Part shown: positions 1 through 12,770 of the stretch, piece after piece
Position numbering within the stretch: the first letter of the stretch is position 1
Layout of the letters: every line of letters begins with the position of its first letter
Made by a program: the position numbers and the translations under genes
Notes under the pieces: model-generated
The model's database searches: none
What the model saw: the letters and a program-made list of their open reading frames with translations, nothing else
Told to the model about the DNA's origin: nothing
DNA from: Syngnathus acus
Taxonomy: Eukaryota; Chordata; Actinopteri; Syngnathiformes; Syngnathidae
Reading direction: 5' to 3'
Assembly: GCF_901709675.1 (NCBI RefSeq)
Contig: NC_051092.1
Span: forward strand, 12,150,491 to 12,214,490
DNA: 64,000 nucleotides

Positions 1-240
1 CCGACAATAAGGCACACGCTTTGAATCCTGCAGCTTATCGTCAGGTGCAGTTTATCTACGGAGTTTTCATGATTTTTGTGATATTGCATGATTTGTGTAT
101 ATTCTCTTACATATGGATATTGAACACTAAAACACCTGTGGCTTATAGTCCGGCGCATCTTCTATATGAACGAAACAAGATTCTTCCCGAATTTCAGATG
201 GTGCGTCTTATATTCAGGTGCGGCTCATAGTCCTGAAATG
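1..240. repeat. Dispersed teleost repeat fragment
   Basis: The stretch repeats variants of the phrase 'gtgcggcttatattcaggtg' and 'gtggcttatagtccggcgca', which I know as a common dispersed repeat in fish genomes. The short open frame over it is not a gene. The element runs off the left edge, so its ends cannot be seen. The family name is not certain. Confidence 0.4.
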
Positions 241-3200
241 ATGGTATATGAACATGCTTCCACATTGTCCACTAATAGATCATAACAGAAACATCTCATT
301 ATAAACATAACCATAATTTTCTTGATCATCTGACCTATACGACACTTAAATAAACCCATTTAAAGGACCCCTAAACCATGCCCATGTGTGTCCTACTTCC
401 TGAACGGAGAGGACAATATAGTAACAAAATGTTTGTACTTTATTAACTTTTATGCATGCATGCCTTTATTCCCTTCATCCTGCCACGTTTCATCACATGC
501 CTCTGTTGTTGGGCTTTGAAAAGGAGTGGTGATCCCCGTTTTGCTTCCACACCACACCCCACGTCACACAAGCGCGCACATACACAAACACACACTCCTT
601 AATACATTTACATCCCAAGCCACCCGGGTGCGAAATAGGTGTTTGCTCCGGTGCGTGTGAGAGATCGTATTGTGTTTGTGTGCGCCTGGGCACGCATGGG
701 TTTCTCATCCCCTCATTGTTATATTCATGACTAACTCAGCCTCCATGAATTTCAATGGGGTGTTATCTTTGGCAGCGGGTGACACTTTTAGATGAACCCC
801 CGCGAACACCCCTTCCTCCCTCACCCACCACCCCCTGCGCGGTGCTCCCGCAGCTCTGCATGAACAACAACAACGCGCTTGTCTAATTCTGCTCCACGAT
901 ATGAGTTCTCTTCTGGGATGTCCGCTACACACATTCTACTAGAATAAGAAACGTGGGGTCCAAACTGTGGCCCGTGGGCTATTTGTAGCCTCCTGTTCAT
1001 TCCATAGTGCTCCATGAAATATAGTTAAAAAATATAATTTGATGTTTGTTTATCTGTTACTAGGCCATCTGGGACTAAGGTGGATTGTTCATCATTTTAA
1101 GATCCAATCTGCCCAGTAAATATTTGAAAATTCCATGCAGGAACAAACAAAACAAGGTCCACGCCCCCCTCTGACCCCTGTGACTGGTTTGACTGGTCAC
1201 AATTTAGGGGTAAATACGTACGTTTGTCACATGCTCTGCTGACGTTTACGAAAAGACTCGGAAGCAGAGAAAATGTCAGAGTAGGCACAAGCAACGGTTC
1301 ACAGGATTAATAGAGAAATGCACAGTGGATCATTTGTGACAAGACTCGCTTCTATTAATCTCCCCAAACGAATTGCTCGGCGGGGCGGGGGGGCGTAAAA
1401 GGATCTCAGGGAAAAATGGCAGCAAATAGGAAAAAAGAGACATACAGAATTTGACAGACAAACACGTGACCACATTAAAATTCAGAATGAAAGCTCACGA
1501 CCTCTGAACTAACATCTTAATTAGATACATTAGCGTTTGATATGCCGTTGGTTCGAATTACTATCGTGGAATAATGAAGGTGCGTTTACTCATTGACTGT
1601 CTTGTCTGCGCTCAGATGTGCTCAGCATGTATTAACGTTACAAAAATCACTGATCAACGGTTCACGTTCAATAAATATGACTGCCTGCCACTGGATGGAA
1701 GACATGAAAAAAAAAACATTGATGGCCAATATGATTGTTCCTGTTTGTTTCTACTTTACTGCTTCTATGCATGGTCGACGTCCACTGTTTGTTTTTTTAT
1801 TGTTAATTCGTTGAATTACTTTTGTCACATGATGTGCCATGTCTTTAAATCTACTACTTAATATAACGTGTAAAAAGTATGATGGTGGAAGGTATTGGAT
1901 ATGGTGCCGTTGCTTCACGACACATAGTGTAAAAGCAATATCGAAGGGGGCAGATCCCAGGGGGGCAGACAGCTTCTAGGCCAGATGCACGCCACTGATT
2001 AAAACACTGCTCGTCGATATCGATGAGGCTGTAAAATATAAGCTCCTTGCACGTCTATTGATCCCGTGACACCACACACACATACATGATGAAGTCATAG
2101 GTGTGCATGCCAGCTCTTTGGCCTTAGATCAATAGAAAGAGGTTCTAAGTCTGGCTGGCTGGATTACCAGTCTTTTATCATGTGAACGGCATGTGAAAGT
2201 TGCACATGCCTACAAGCACGCGTGTACGCCTCAGGCTGAGCACACACACACACGAAAACACGTGCACGCTGGTTCTAATGCTGCCAGGTCACGCTCTCAC
2301 CGCTCCCGTGTTCCTTTCATCCCTCGTTTTGTAATTACTTGATTGACCTCTGCTGTCGGGGCCTAATTAGACACGTTAATTAAGGATTAGATGGGTCAGG
2401 GGGAGGAAGGGGTCTGTGGGTTTGGGGTTGAAGAACTAGGGGGTGGCTCACATGATACAAAGTGGACTGATAAAGGATCTATCCATTTTCTGTAATGTTT
2501 GCCCTCATCAGGCCCCTGCACACCAAACGGCAAGGACAAAACCCAGAGCAACTGTCACGCAGTGTGTGGTGTTCAGCAAATGAGTGGCCAACCACTGTAA
2601 TTCAAAATTCAAATGCTACCTTGTACGACCACACACTACACATGCCAAAATTCTCCACTGACAGTAGGCGTCATAATTATTTAGCACCCCTGATGTTGTT
2701 ATAATACTTTACAAAACACCCTTTTGCCAACAAAAAAAACACCTTATCTAAATATAATGTAAAACTGTGGACAACATGTTTTGGCTTGATAAATGTTGGG
2801 AAGACATTACTTTCCTCGAGCCTTACCCCTACAATCCATCTGTAACTGTGTAACAAAAAATATAAGACAACAAAAAAAGAATTCCCCTTTAGGGGGTTCA
2901 TAATGAGTAATGAATATTTTAAGAAATGAATTAAACGCTGTGGAATTAGCCGGAACTCAAGCGTAGACGCAGTACAATTAGGTGCAGGGGTGAAGAGCAT
3001 TTGGAAGAAACAACTTCCCCGGATGTTAATTTAGGATTGTCATGCATTCCAGTCTTACAGTAGAATCAGAGAATGCACGAAGATGTTTTTTGGTGAATTT
3101 ACATGGGATTATTTTGGGTTTTCCCATCGGTTTGCTGTGAAAAGCCATCCTGTACACAGCCGTGGCGGCGGGGATGCGTGCGGCACAGAAGAGCATAGTA

Positions 3201-5974
3201 ATGAGGCTTTTGTAATCATCTAATTTTGGCTGCAGGTCTCCCAACGGTTAAGTGTTTGCAGTGAACCCCCCCCCCCCCACCCCTCCCCCCCCATCGCCCC
3301 ACAGATGAGCGGAGCTGTCTTATGCGAGCTAGTTCCCCCTCTAGGCTATTTCCATTTGTGGCACCGCGAATAATGTTACACACTCCATTATTTTTATAGG
3401 CCCTGGGCATCTCACTCACATCCATTGAGAAATATATTGACTTTCGCTTTGCTGCATGATTGAGGCTTGTTTGTCTTGCCACCGCCATTGCCGGAAGAAG
3501 AAGCAGAAGAAGAAGAAGAAGCAGGAGCTTCGGAAAACACTGTAAAAAAAAGGGACCTTATGCATACACAAAAAGATACACATTTTGTACACCTCGTAGG
3601 CACTTCCAACACAAGCATTCTTCAAGTAAATAAAACTTGAATATAATTGAAATTCAGACTTAGTTAACAGGCTAGTTCATGGGCCACATTGTTACATTAT
3701 GTTTCTTGATGGAATTTTTTTTCAATATTTTTTTATATTATAAAATATATTATAAAATATGTTTTAATTAATTGTGGATATTTTGAAATATGTGCTTTTA
3801 ATAAATTTTTGAAAAAAATATTTTTTTTAAATTAAATGTAAATATTTTGAAATACATGCTTTTAGATAAGCACAATAAATAATATACAGTTCAACGTGCA
3901 AACAACATAGAAACATGAACAACATAGAAACATGAACAACATAGCGCTCACAGCGAAATACGGGCAGAAGTGAAGCCCAGCAACATGCATCAGTTAATTC
4001 AAACACGCTTTTACGCAGATGTTAACAAGCGGGATGCCTCTGCCGGTGATGGGGACAGTGAACAATCCCACAGACACTCAAGGGAGTCAGCTACAAATAT
4101 ATCACTGCCCATGTGTGCTGTCAAACCATCTTCATTAGTCACATTCGTTCAACGTGACCCCTGGGTAATACCTACCATCTAATGACAAGCGAATGAATGC
4201 TCGCTCCTGTATTACTAGTAAACTAAAGTGTCTGAACGTGGCGCCTTGGATTCAAGCTCAATTGCAGTGGAAGATTTGAAGAAGGGCTCTCCTAGGGGCT
4301 CCAGTGATTTTAGTGGTTGATTGCCACTTACACAAGATTAGTGGGGTATGATATACATGCTTGTATTTCACTACATTAGGGGAAAAATTGACTTTCTTTC
4401 TCACTTGGGAAAACCTTAGCCAGTGTTGTAGAAATTACAATCTAGAATGTGCCTTTGAAATTATGCAAAATGCAGTCTGAAGTCAAAGTCTCTTTCTAGT
4501 GTCTCTGTGTTTTTGTCCTTCTGGTGTCTCTGTACTCATAATAATACTACCTCGGTGTGTGCCAACATTGTCATCCATAAGGTGTCCAATCAGAGACCAA
4601 ATTAGAATCAACAACAACTAGTAGACTGCCTATCATGGCATCATTAGCTGTCGCAATTCCTAATCCTGCAGAACCAAACAACCCTTACATAAACTCGTCA
4701 ACTTGTTTTATTTCAGGAAACCGGCAAGTGCCATCAACAATTCCTACTACTTCAGCCAGCGTCATCTCAATCATGTCAATCACGAGGCCACTTCCTCATC
4801 ACCACTCGCCACTCGTCATGTACTGTACTATACATTTTCAAATATGGCTGTAATTACTCGCTGTTAATTCAGGGTGGTTTTAACAGTCAGGTCCACAGAT
4901 TCTACGAGAAGGGTTTTAAACCCGTGGCCGAGGGCCACTTGCAGTCCAGAGGATGATACTTTGAGGCCCTATTTGACATTACAGTTTAATGTTAGCACAG
5001 CCTCCACTTTTTCTGCGATGCCGTTGCCCTGGAGCATTTTCTGTGTTTTGTTTATTTGTTTATAATCACTTATGGGTTACCATCCCTCAGGCTCATGACC
5101 GCTTTTGACGAAACTGAATTCTTGAGTGGAAGGAAAAGATGTCCTATCACCAGTCCCAGGTCTATCTTCTTCAACGTAAATTTTGAAACACCGAGTAATG
5201 TATTTGGAACAATTCTTTCGTGTTTTTTTTCTTACTTTCCTGAGTTTCTTCTCTCCTATTCACTTGCTATAACAGGACAACATGTCGAATAGAGAAGAGG
5301 ACACTTCACAGCACAGCCACATGACTAAAAAAAATGATCACCAGTCGGTCATTTTGAGATGGATTACTGTTTGCAAAGACTTATAGCAAGTTATAGAAGA
5401 TGAAAACGCACAGACACAGAGTGCCTTAATCCCCTGTTCAGTGAGGTGTGTTCTTCTGCTCCTGTCAGCAGTTTGAACAGGAGCCTCAGATCCATTTATG
5501 TCATTGTGTTGTTCAATTACACTGAAAAATGCTTGACTGCTTTTCTTCGTCAGTGTGTTTCATATGTAATTTTTTTATGTGCAGGGATTTAAATCTAGCA
5601 TCCAAAGAATAAAACTGCACATTTTCATAGGTTTCTTCTCATAAATATTATAATTGTCCAGTGACAGAAGTGACTTAAAAAAGTGACTTTTCTACTTTGC
5701 CAGTCACTGCTGGAGGCCTTAAGTTGTGTGCAAGCTGAGCCTAGAAGATAATAAGGCAACATCTGAGCAGTATCTTCATCGCAGTAAAGGCTTGACAGCT
5801 CAAGTGTAAAACATGTAGATTTAGCAGCGACTGCTCCATGCGAGGAATAATAATGTCAAACCCTTCCTGGCGTACACACACTCTTAAGACATGTCGACAA
5901 AAACATTCATTTAACTTGTTTTTTTATTCATGGCATGTTTTTTATTTTCACCAACTTGCAAAATGTCAGTTAGC

Positions 5975-6200
5975 TATTTTGTTAGGTACACTGACTGGTC
6001 GCTAGACAATCACGGGGCACCAATGGACAAACAGGCATTCACATTAACCCCTATGCACTATTTAGAGTCTGTCCCAGTGTGCATGTTTTTGGAATACCCG
6101 GAGAAAATCCATACAAGCACAGGAAGAACTTGGACCAAGCAGAGATTTAAAACCGTGAGGCAAATTGCTATCCTCTCTGCTGCCCATATTAAAACGCTAC
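5975..6200 (+). repeat. Degenerate common teleost interspersed repeat
   Basis: The sequence 'ttgttaggtacactgactgg' followed by 'atttagagtctgtcccag', 'gcatgtttttggaatacccg' and 'gagaaaatccatacaagcac' resembles a high-copy fish repeat whose consensus contains 'gcatgtttttggaatgtggg' and 'ggagaaaacccacgcaggc'. Related copies in this window lie at 31226-31372, 31594-31803, 45769-45965 and 55312-55600. The 99-residue open frame over it is a shadow of the repeat. Confidence 0.5.
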
Positions 6201-7119
6201 TTTTAAAAAATGGCTTAAGAGTTAATTAAGGTTTAATGGTGACAATTGGCTGTAAATCAGTCCACACAAATGCATCCCCTGAACATTGCCTGAAGCAAAA
6301 ATGGTGTGACTGTAAGAGGTTATAGCGCCACCTGCTGCTGTGGCATGTACTTGATAGCCAGTGGAACGCTTTTGGACCCTGCAATGGGAAGAAATAATTG
6401 CACACGTGCGCACCTTAATCAGCTGTACATTGTGACTCACTGGGGACAACGTGTCAAAGTATAGACGTAGTGTACAGGAGATGAAGCTCCCAGGTCATCA
6501 AAGTACAGTCAATATGTGCACCTACGCGTTATCTGGAAAATAAACGAAGCAGTGAGTCGCAGTGCCATCTGTAATAGATAAGACAAAGATGTGCGAGGCT
6601 TTGATCCGTGTTTCCTTTTTTTTTTCTTTTACGGTTGTTATCGTCAGCACAGGTGAAGCCGAGTACGGTATCTATCTTGAAAACGACCGTCTCAAGAGGC
6701 CACCTGACATCTAAAAACGAAGATGGCAGTAGGCTCCAGGCGCTAATAATTATCTTCACATTTCCATGTTACGGCAGACGATCTCACCGGTCGAACATGA
6801 TTCATTAAAGGAGATACACTATTATACTTTTTTTTTTCTGCAGTTTAACAATTTCAAGTCCCAATTGTCTTAAAAATATGCCTTTTTGCAAAATAGGCAA
6901 TTTTGAAATGTTTGTAAAGAAAAGGCCCTGGGGGCAGTTTGAATGGCGACCAATGACTTGCACTAAAAAGAAGGCCAACAACAGGCACATCCAAAAAAAA
7001 ATGTCAGCATTTTTGTATTTCCTTTAAAAAATGATAAGTAAATCATTTTAATTTGTGAGGTTAAAGTGCATGGATGTGCTAAATAGCTCCAGCTTGTTGC
7101 CAGCTACTAGCAGGACAAC

Positions 7120-7195
7120 AGCCTTGATGGGTGGCTTTGGCTCAGTTGGGAGAGCGATTAGCAGTAACCGAAGAATCGTTGCTATGATTCTTTTT
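7120..7195 (+). repeat. tRNA-derived SINE-like fragment
   Basis: The string 'tggctcagttgggagagcg' at about 7139-7157 is a good Pol III A box as found in tRNA-derived elements, but the expected B box 'ggttcgattcc' is degraded to 'tcgttgctatgattc', and no clover-leaf can be folded. I read this as a decayed tRNA-like repeat and not as a tRNA gene. Confidence 0.4.
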
Positions 7196-10100
7196 GTTTT
7201 GCTTTTGCTGCTGTTTGCCCTTGCTGGTAACAACAGAAAGAATACCAGGAAAAAAACAACAAAACCAGCTTGGTCTATGCTTTTTTTTTTTTTTTGAGGC
7301 AGGGTCATTTAGTTCCAAACCTTGCATTCTGCTATTGTCTTCGCTGGTTTTATCTAAACAATAATTCATTTTGTGTCTACTTTTACAAAGAAAATTGCAA
7401 GTGTGCCTCGAGGTGGCCGACTGTGGTGGAGAAGAAGGCAAACAGATATTCATTGTTTTCTCAAGGCTCAGCTTTGTTTAAATGACATTTAATTGTTTGT
7501 TTACTTAATATTCTCTTATTATACCGTTTACAATAATCGGGTTTTGGGAGTTGGTTCCATCTCATGAAACCTCTGATTACAAAGCAAGCAGACACTGAAT
7601 GTTGCAGACTTTTCTGACCTCTCTAGCAAGCTTTTCTTTCAACTTTTCTTTGTTTTTGTGTTGTTGGATAAATGGGGAGACCCCCTCAAAAACTGAAACT
7701 TTTACCCCTCTGTGTCCAGACTTGTTTTTATTACTTTTTTCTCTTTTATGCACAATGCAGCTCATTAAAAAAAAGAGGCTCTTGCGCCTAATCATTTTGA
7801 ATGCTGTCGAAGTGGAAATGTCAGGAATTATTAACGTGAGGCAGCTCAGGTGGGTCAGATGTGTACATCAATGCTGCGAATCGCTTATCACCTTGCCAGG
7901 ACTCCACGAGATAATAGAGAAGATAGACAAACACGTGTTTGAACACAAGTGTCGCTAGAGTAGAACAAACTTGTTTTCAGGCTTATTAGGTGTCTGATGA
8001 AGTGGAAAAACAAACAGCGGACCGCTCGGCTATACCGGCGGGTCTTGAAAAAAAAAAACCTACAATAAATGTAGCGCTTACGATGATAAAAACTACTCTA
8101 ATTAACAATCTGCCATGTTGTTTTATTGTTGTTTTGTTTTGTTCTCTATGCTGTTAGAACCTACTTGAATAACATCAAGGTGAGAAAGGGGGGATGGCGG
8201 TGAAACCATAGCAACAAGGCCAGCCACTGTGGCTAATTATACATTATGCAGGCAGCTGACGTGACAATAGGTACTCCTGTATACAAAAGTGTCTGGGGTT
8301 AAGGTTAAGGTTAGGTGAGGTGAGGGTTCTGTGTGTGACGAATTTGAAAATATGCTACAGCAAATTTTCAGGCAGTACAACACACAGTCCCATGTTACTC
8401 AGCATTCACACATGAGTGAGTAGGTGTTGAAATGAAGTGCTCACCTTGATCCAAATTGGAAGGGGAGGACGGCAGGAGGCGGTGGGGACTGAAGGGACAG
8501 ACGGAATCTAGGACACATGAAATATTCAAAGTCTTCCCGGGAAGTACTGATCATCATCATGTGTTGCTTTCATCTCACTTACTTGGTACGAGGACGTCAG
8601 ACGCTTCATTCGACAGGGCTGGGCTCCATCTTCATTGGTATTCCGGCAGAGGAACCAAAAGCAGAAAAAAAGAAAAAGTGACTTTTTTAATCCCCTGAGA
8701 AGTATTTGGCACCATTAAGCATTTGGCCCACTCTATGATCTCCCAGCCACCCACTTGCTGGCTTCATGTAATTTTAATATCTGCCGCAAATGACTTTCAA
8801 GTCATGCAAGAAACTGAAAAAAAATTAATACAAGTCGTCAGGGGGCTTGTCATGTTTCCAGGAAGGCCATTAACTACAATGATGTTATGATAGCAAAGCC
8901 CTCAAAATGACTACATCACAGTTCATCGTTCATGCCCCTCATGTTGTCGATTTTTTTTAGTCATGGTTTATGTATTATTTTTAATAGTCCTCTATTTAAA
9001 TGAAATCCATTATCGGTGGTAGAGAACCAAGGCCCGTCACAAATAGCGCAAATTTAAACGTAATTAAAGCCCACAAAAGATTTGTAATTGCCTGGCGATG
9101 TCACACGATGGCAGCTAAAGTCACCTTTATTATTATAATAGTGAGGATGTTTCTCAAGGAACAATTTCTTTCTCATCGTAATGTGTTTTTTTTTTCCCCC
9201 AGAAAATTCAACTTCAATGATGTAATAGAAATGGAACAGTCAAAACAAATTGTGCACTACAATGTAAACACGGCCAAAGTATGTCAAGGTGTGTTTGTTC
9301 AGGACAAAAAGGAGAAGAAAAGATTGTTTCCTCACGAGGCCAAGCAGTTTCCTAAACACATTGGCGGCGTTTTTCTCTAGTGGCTCGGCATGTTTGTACG
9401 TGTGTGTGTGTGCGTGTGTGCACGTGTGTGTGAGAGAGCGTGTGGAAGAATGCATGTGTATTGTATTTGTGTGCCTGTGTGTGGCTACATGTTGTTGATG
9501 ATGTTGTCACCACTGCTGGCGTTTTTGGGATACGTTCCAGTCTCTCCAGGCAAAAGAGGGTTATGATAAATCTTTCCTTACCTCACACATACACACATAC
9601 ACGGTCTGGACGAGTAGCCTGGACTGGTGTGTAACTAAGCACATCCTGTCAGACAATCCTGCTTAGTGCCGCAGACCCCATCGGCCTTCCCTTCATGCTC
9701 CGTCTGCCGCTTCCTCATTTCTGGAGGACGACGACCTGAGAGCCCGTGCGCGAACAAAACGCACGCTCATTATCACTGTTCACGTTCAAGGTCAATGCTG
9801 CTAATCGGGGGATTGGCCTTTTTTCCCCTCAAACTGAGCAAACCGCAGTGCTGCCAGCTCATTTTCACTCACTGTTGCGCAAGATGTAAAAGGAAATGAA
9901 ATAAATGGTAATTTTCCAATTAAAAGTATGAAAATTGTTTTAAAATTTTACTTTAAAAAAGATCTCAATATAAATACAGCTTTATTACCCTTTTAAATGA
10001 TTCAACCTCTCATTTTTTTCCCTTTCTTTTTAAATAAAATTTTTTTTCCCAAAAATATGCAACTTTATTGTAACATTAGTTATTATCTAGCCTGGTTTCT

Positions 10101-10316
10101 GATGTCGCAGGAATCATTTAGGGGGACGCCCACCACTGACCCCCCCCCCCCCCTGATGTCGCCACTGCTACACATGATGAATTGCAATTTACTTGTCCTA
10201 AGTGAATGTGTCACGTTGACTTTAGCCTGCTGTCTAATCCCATTCCCTTCCCATCAGGGTTCCCGAGTCACTTCGCCATATCTTTTAGCTCACTTGCCTG
10301 TGACGCCACATATTAT

Positions 10317-10348
<32 letters not shown>

Positions 10349-10369
10349 CGTGCGTGCGTGCGTGTGTGC
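10317..10369. repeat. (TG)n microsatellite
   Basis: About 50 bp of alternating TG with a few TGCG interruptions. It produces spurious open frames rich in Cys-Val or His-Thr. Confidence 0.95.
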
Positions 10370-11051
10370 TTCCATATAATTTCTACTCATATCCTTCATT
10401 TCCTTGTCAGGCATCATTGATGTCCCCATCTTGCCGCGTCTATCTCCATTATAGTGCCATAAAAACAAAGGCATCAGCCTCCATTGGTACGCGCTCATCC
10501 ATGCCGAGCTGATGATGGATGGTGCCGCCCTCTTGAACGTCAGCAGCGCAACGTGAACACTGGGTTGCCGGGGTCATCCCCTTTTTTCTGACCTCTACTT
10601 GTACACGGACACGCGAGCGGAAAATTTCATCTTGCATCTGTCAACAGTGACTAAAATCATCTCATTTTTTCATGAATAGCACAGCGCTATGATTTATGTC
10701 ACGGCTAAAGTCACGGATGTTTGATGTTGTTGCTAATGTTTAAAATAAGTTATCCCGCTTAGTAATGCCACACGTTTAAGTGTCCTTGCCAATATTATGA
10801 TGTCTTTTGTGACCGTCACACAGAATAAAATCTAAATATGAGCACTTGTATCGTTCGTATCGCATCGGAGGGACGAGAAAATAATAGACAGTATGCCAGC
10901 CTTGACATCCATCAGGCATTGCTATAAAACTGTCATTTTTATTTTTATTGCATAACATGCACTTTATTACTCTTGCAAAGCCAGACCACTTACAGCAATT
11001 ATGGCTGCTTGGCAACACTCAGCATCTGTGCGAGATAGATTATTGGAGGAG

Positions 11052-11719
11052 CAGTGCCGGCTCTACGCAGGGGCAAGAGGGGGCGTTGCCCCCTCAAACA
11101 GATGTCCTGCCCCCTCGAATCAAACTTTTAGAAGTGAAAAATCCGCTGATAGAAACACACGTTAATCAGCCCCCTCTCTTCTCTCATGTCGGTGCAGTGT
11201 GTGTCCTCACACAGCCTGCTGTCAGGACTCCGCGCCCCTCCGTAAACATCCAATCACTGTGAGTATGCAAATGAGGCAAGACGCAGCCAGAGAGTGTCAA
11301 GTTACAGGAGTTGGAAGAAGCAGTAAAAACTCCACCAAACTCGTCGTAATGACCCGTGATATAACTAATGATTAACGACAACTCAAATAATAGTTAATAT
11401 AACATTCATATTATATGTTCCCCCCCCCTGAGAGATTGCCACCTTATTGTGGAGTTTTTACTGCTTCTTCCAACTCCTAAGAGCAATACCAGCAGAAGCT
11501 TTAATCTTCAGGTGGGACACCCAAGCTGGACAGGTCTTAGTGTAGAGGCCTGACAGAGTGCAATCCACTTCTCCAGGTTGAGATCTGGACACACAGCTAA
11601 CAACTGCCGTGAAGAAAACACTAACAGTGTTAAAAATGTGTAGTAAAAAAAAAAAAAGAACATGCCCCCTTCACATTTCTGACTGCCCCCTCTTATGTGC
11701 ATTCCTAGAACCGGCCCTG
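11052..11719. mobile_element. Non-autonomous hAT-type DNA transposon with 8-bp target duplication
   Basis: The 668-bp element begins CAGTGCCGGCTCTA and ends TAGAACCGGCCCTG, an imperfect terminal inverted repeat that extends into a GAGGGGGC motif near both ends. It is flanked by a perfect 8-bp direct repeat, TGGAGGAG, at 11044-11051 and 11720-11727. An 8-bp duplication with CAG-type ends is the signature of the hAT superfamily. There is no transposase open frame, so it depended on an enzyme in trans. Inside lies a perfect 30-bp inverted repeat (11306-11335 with 11449-11478) around an AT-rich 113-bp core, which suggests a second element nested in it or a foldback structure. Confidence 0.85.
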
Positions 11720-11844
11720 TGGAGGAGAGTGAAGGGGGAGGAGTCACACTGCCTCCGTTGACAAAGTTTGTCCTGCTGATGAAGCACTTTGTCATTGGAA
11801 TTTATCTTGACGTATTATTTTGTAGACTTGTATTATTTGTATGT

Positions 11845-12770
11845 GTCAAAGGGACACCCTAGAACAGACCGTACCAGTCTGTGGATCACTTGGTACCGGG
11901 CCGCCAAGCCACACAGGAAAAAAAAAAAAGATCGACGATCAATTAATTCAGGTCAAGACGCTCGTCCCGGTCACTTGACAAGTTTCCCCAGTCAAGCCCG
12001 CAAAGCTAGCAAAAATGAGTATGAATTTATTTTGAAAAATGTAAAAAAAAAATGGCGATTCTCTCCCAATTACATCCGTCGGTTCAGGTCAAGACGCTCG
12101 TCCCGGTCACGTGACATGTCACCTCAGTCAAGTCCGCGAAGCAAGCAAAAATGAGCAAGAAACAGAGATGTTTGGAAAGCTTCTTCGGAAAGGGAAAAAA
12201 AAGCCCAATGAGGAGTTTTCTATGAAAAGGAAAGCTGCATTTGAAAGAAAATTTCTAGAGTCCTACTTAAAATATGGATTTATCGCCACAGGTGACTCTG
12301 ACGCGCTAAGCCCACTCTGCATAATATGTGGCGACAGGCTAGCTAACGAGGCAATGAAGCCTTCAAAACTGCTTCGGCACATGGAGACCATGCATCCTGC
12401 ATTAAAAGACAAACCTTAACCACTTCGGGTGTCATTGTCTCCGATTACGACGAGATGGGACCAGCTCATTTCTGAGAAACAAGCTCAGTGCTCCCACTAA
12501 TTCAACGTAATGGTGAGTTTTATTAATGAAATTTAATAAATAAATAATTACTAATAAATAAGGAAATAAATAATAAAAAATGTATGTCGTTTATACTTGT
12601 TTTTATGCCAGTCGTATCATTTTATTTCATCGTATTTATAGATTTATTATAAACGTATTATTTATTTATATAAATGTATTATTTATTTAAATAAAGGCCG
12701 GTCCGCGAAAATATTTCTGACACGTAACCGGTCCGTGACGCAAAAAAGGTTTGGGACCACTTTCCTAGAA
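11845..12770 (+). pseudogene. Relic of a hAT/ZBED-type element with a BED zinc-finger remnant
   Basis: An open frame at 12150-12418 reads like the N-terminal part of hAT-derived ZBED5/FAM200/GTF2IRD2-like proteins: a lysine-rich start, a 'KRKAAFERKFLESYLKYGF' segment, then a zinc-finger core CIICGDRLANEAMKPSKL followed by RHMETMH (C-x2-C ... H-x4-H, BED type). It ends in a stop just after the finger, with no transposase catalytic domain. The ATG that heads the family-like start (12151) is out of frame with the finger because of a one-base change in the run of eight A at about 12194-12201. The right end carries 'ggtccgtgacgcaaaaaagg' and 'tttgggaccac', typical of hAT ends in fish; the left end carries 'tggtaccgggccgc' but a clean partner end and target duplication were not found. 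A leader segment is duplicated in tandem (11947-12022 and 12083-12155). Confidence 0.65.

Larger units (their letters stand above)
241..11051. other. Gene-free intergenic stretch with repeat debris
   Basis: No open frame here has splice-site support or a recognisable domain; all are short. I see hAT-like fragments around 950-1010 ('gtggcccgtgggctatttg') and 3670-3700 ('catgggccacattg'), a poly-C tract at 3267-3294, a GAA-rich tract at 3493-3525, very AT-rich DNA at 3710-3880, a 22-bp unit repeated near 3898-3945, and a short telomere-like GGTTAAGGTTAAGG near 8298. Around 8700-9140 the sequence is less repetitive and could hold conserved non-coding DNA, but this cannot be shown from one genome. 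Confidence 0.6.

Noticed and set aside
5930-6229. 99-codon frame
   Set aside because: It lies in a common teleost interspersed repeat.
7133-7195. Possible tRNA gene from the A-box-like sequence
   Set aside because: B box is broken and no clover-leaf folds; called a tRNA-derived repeat.
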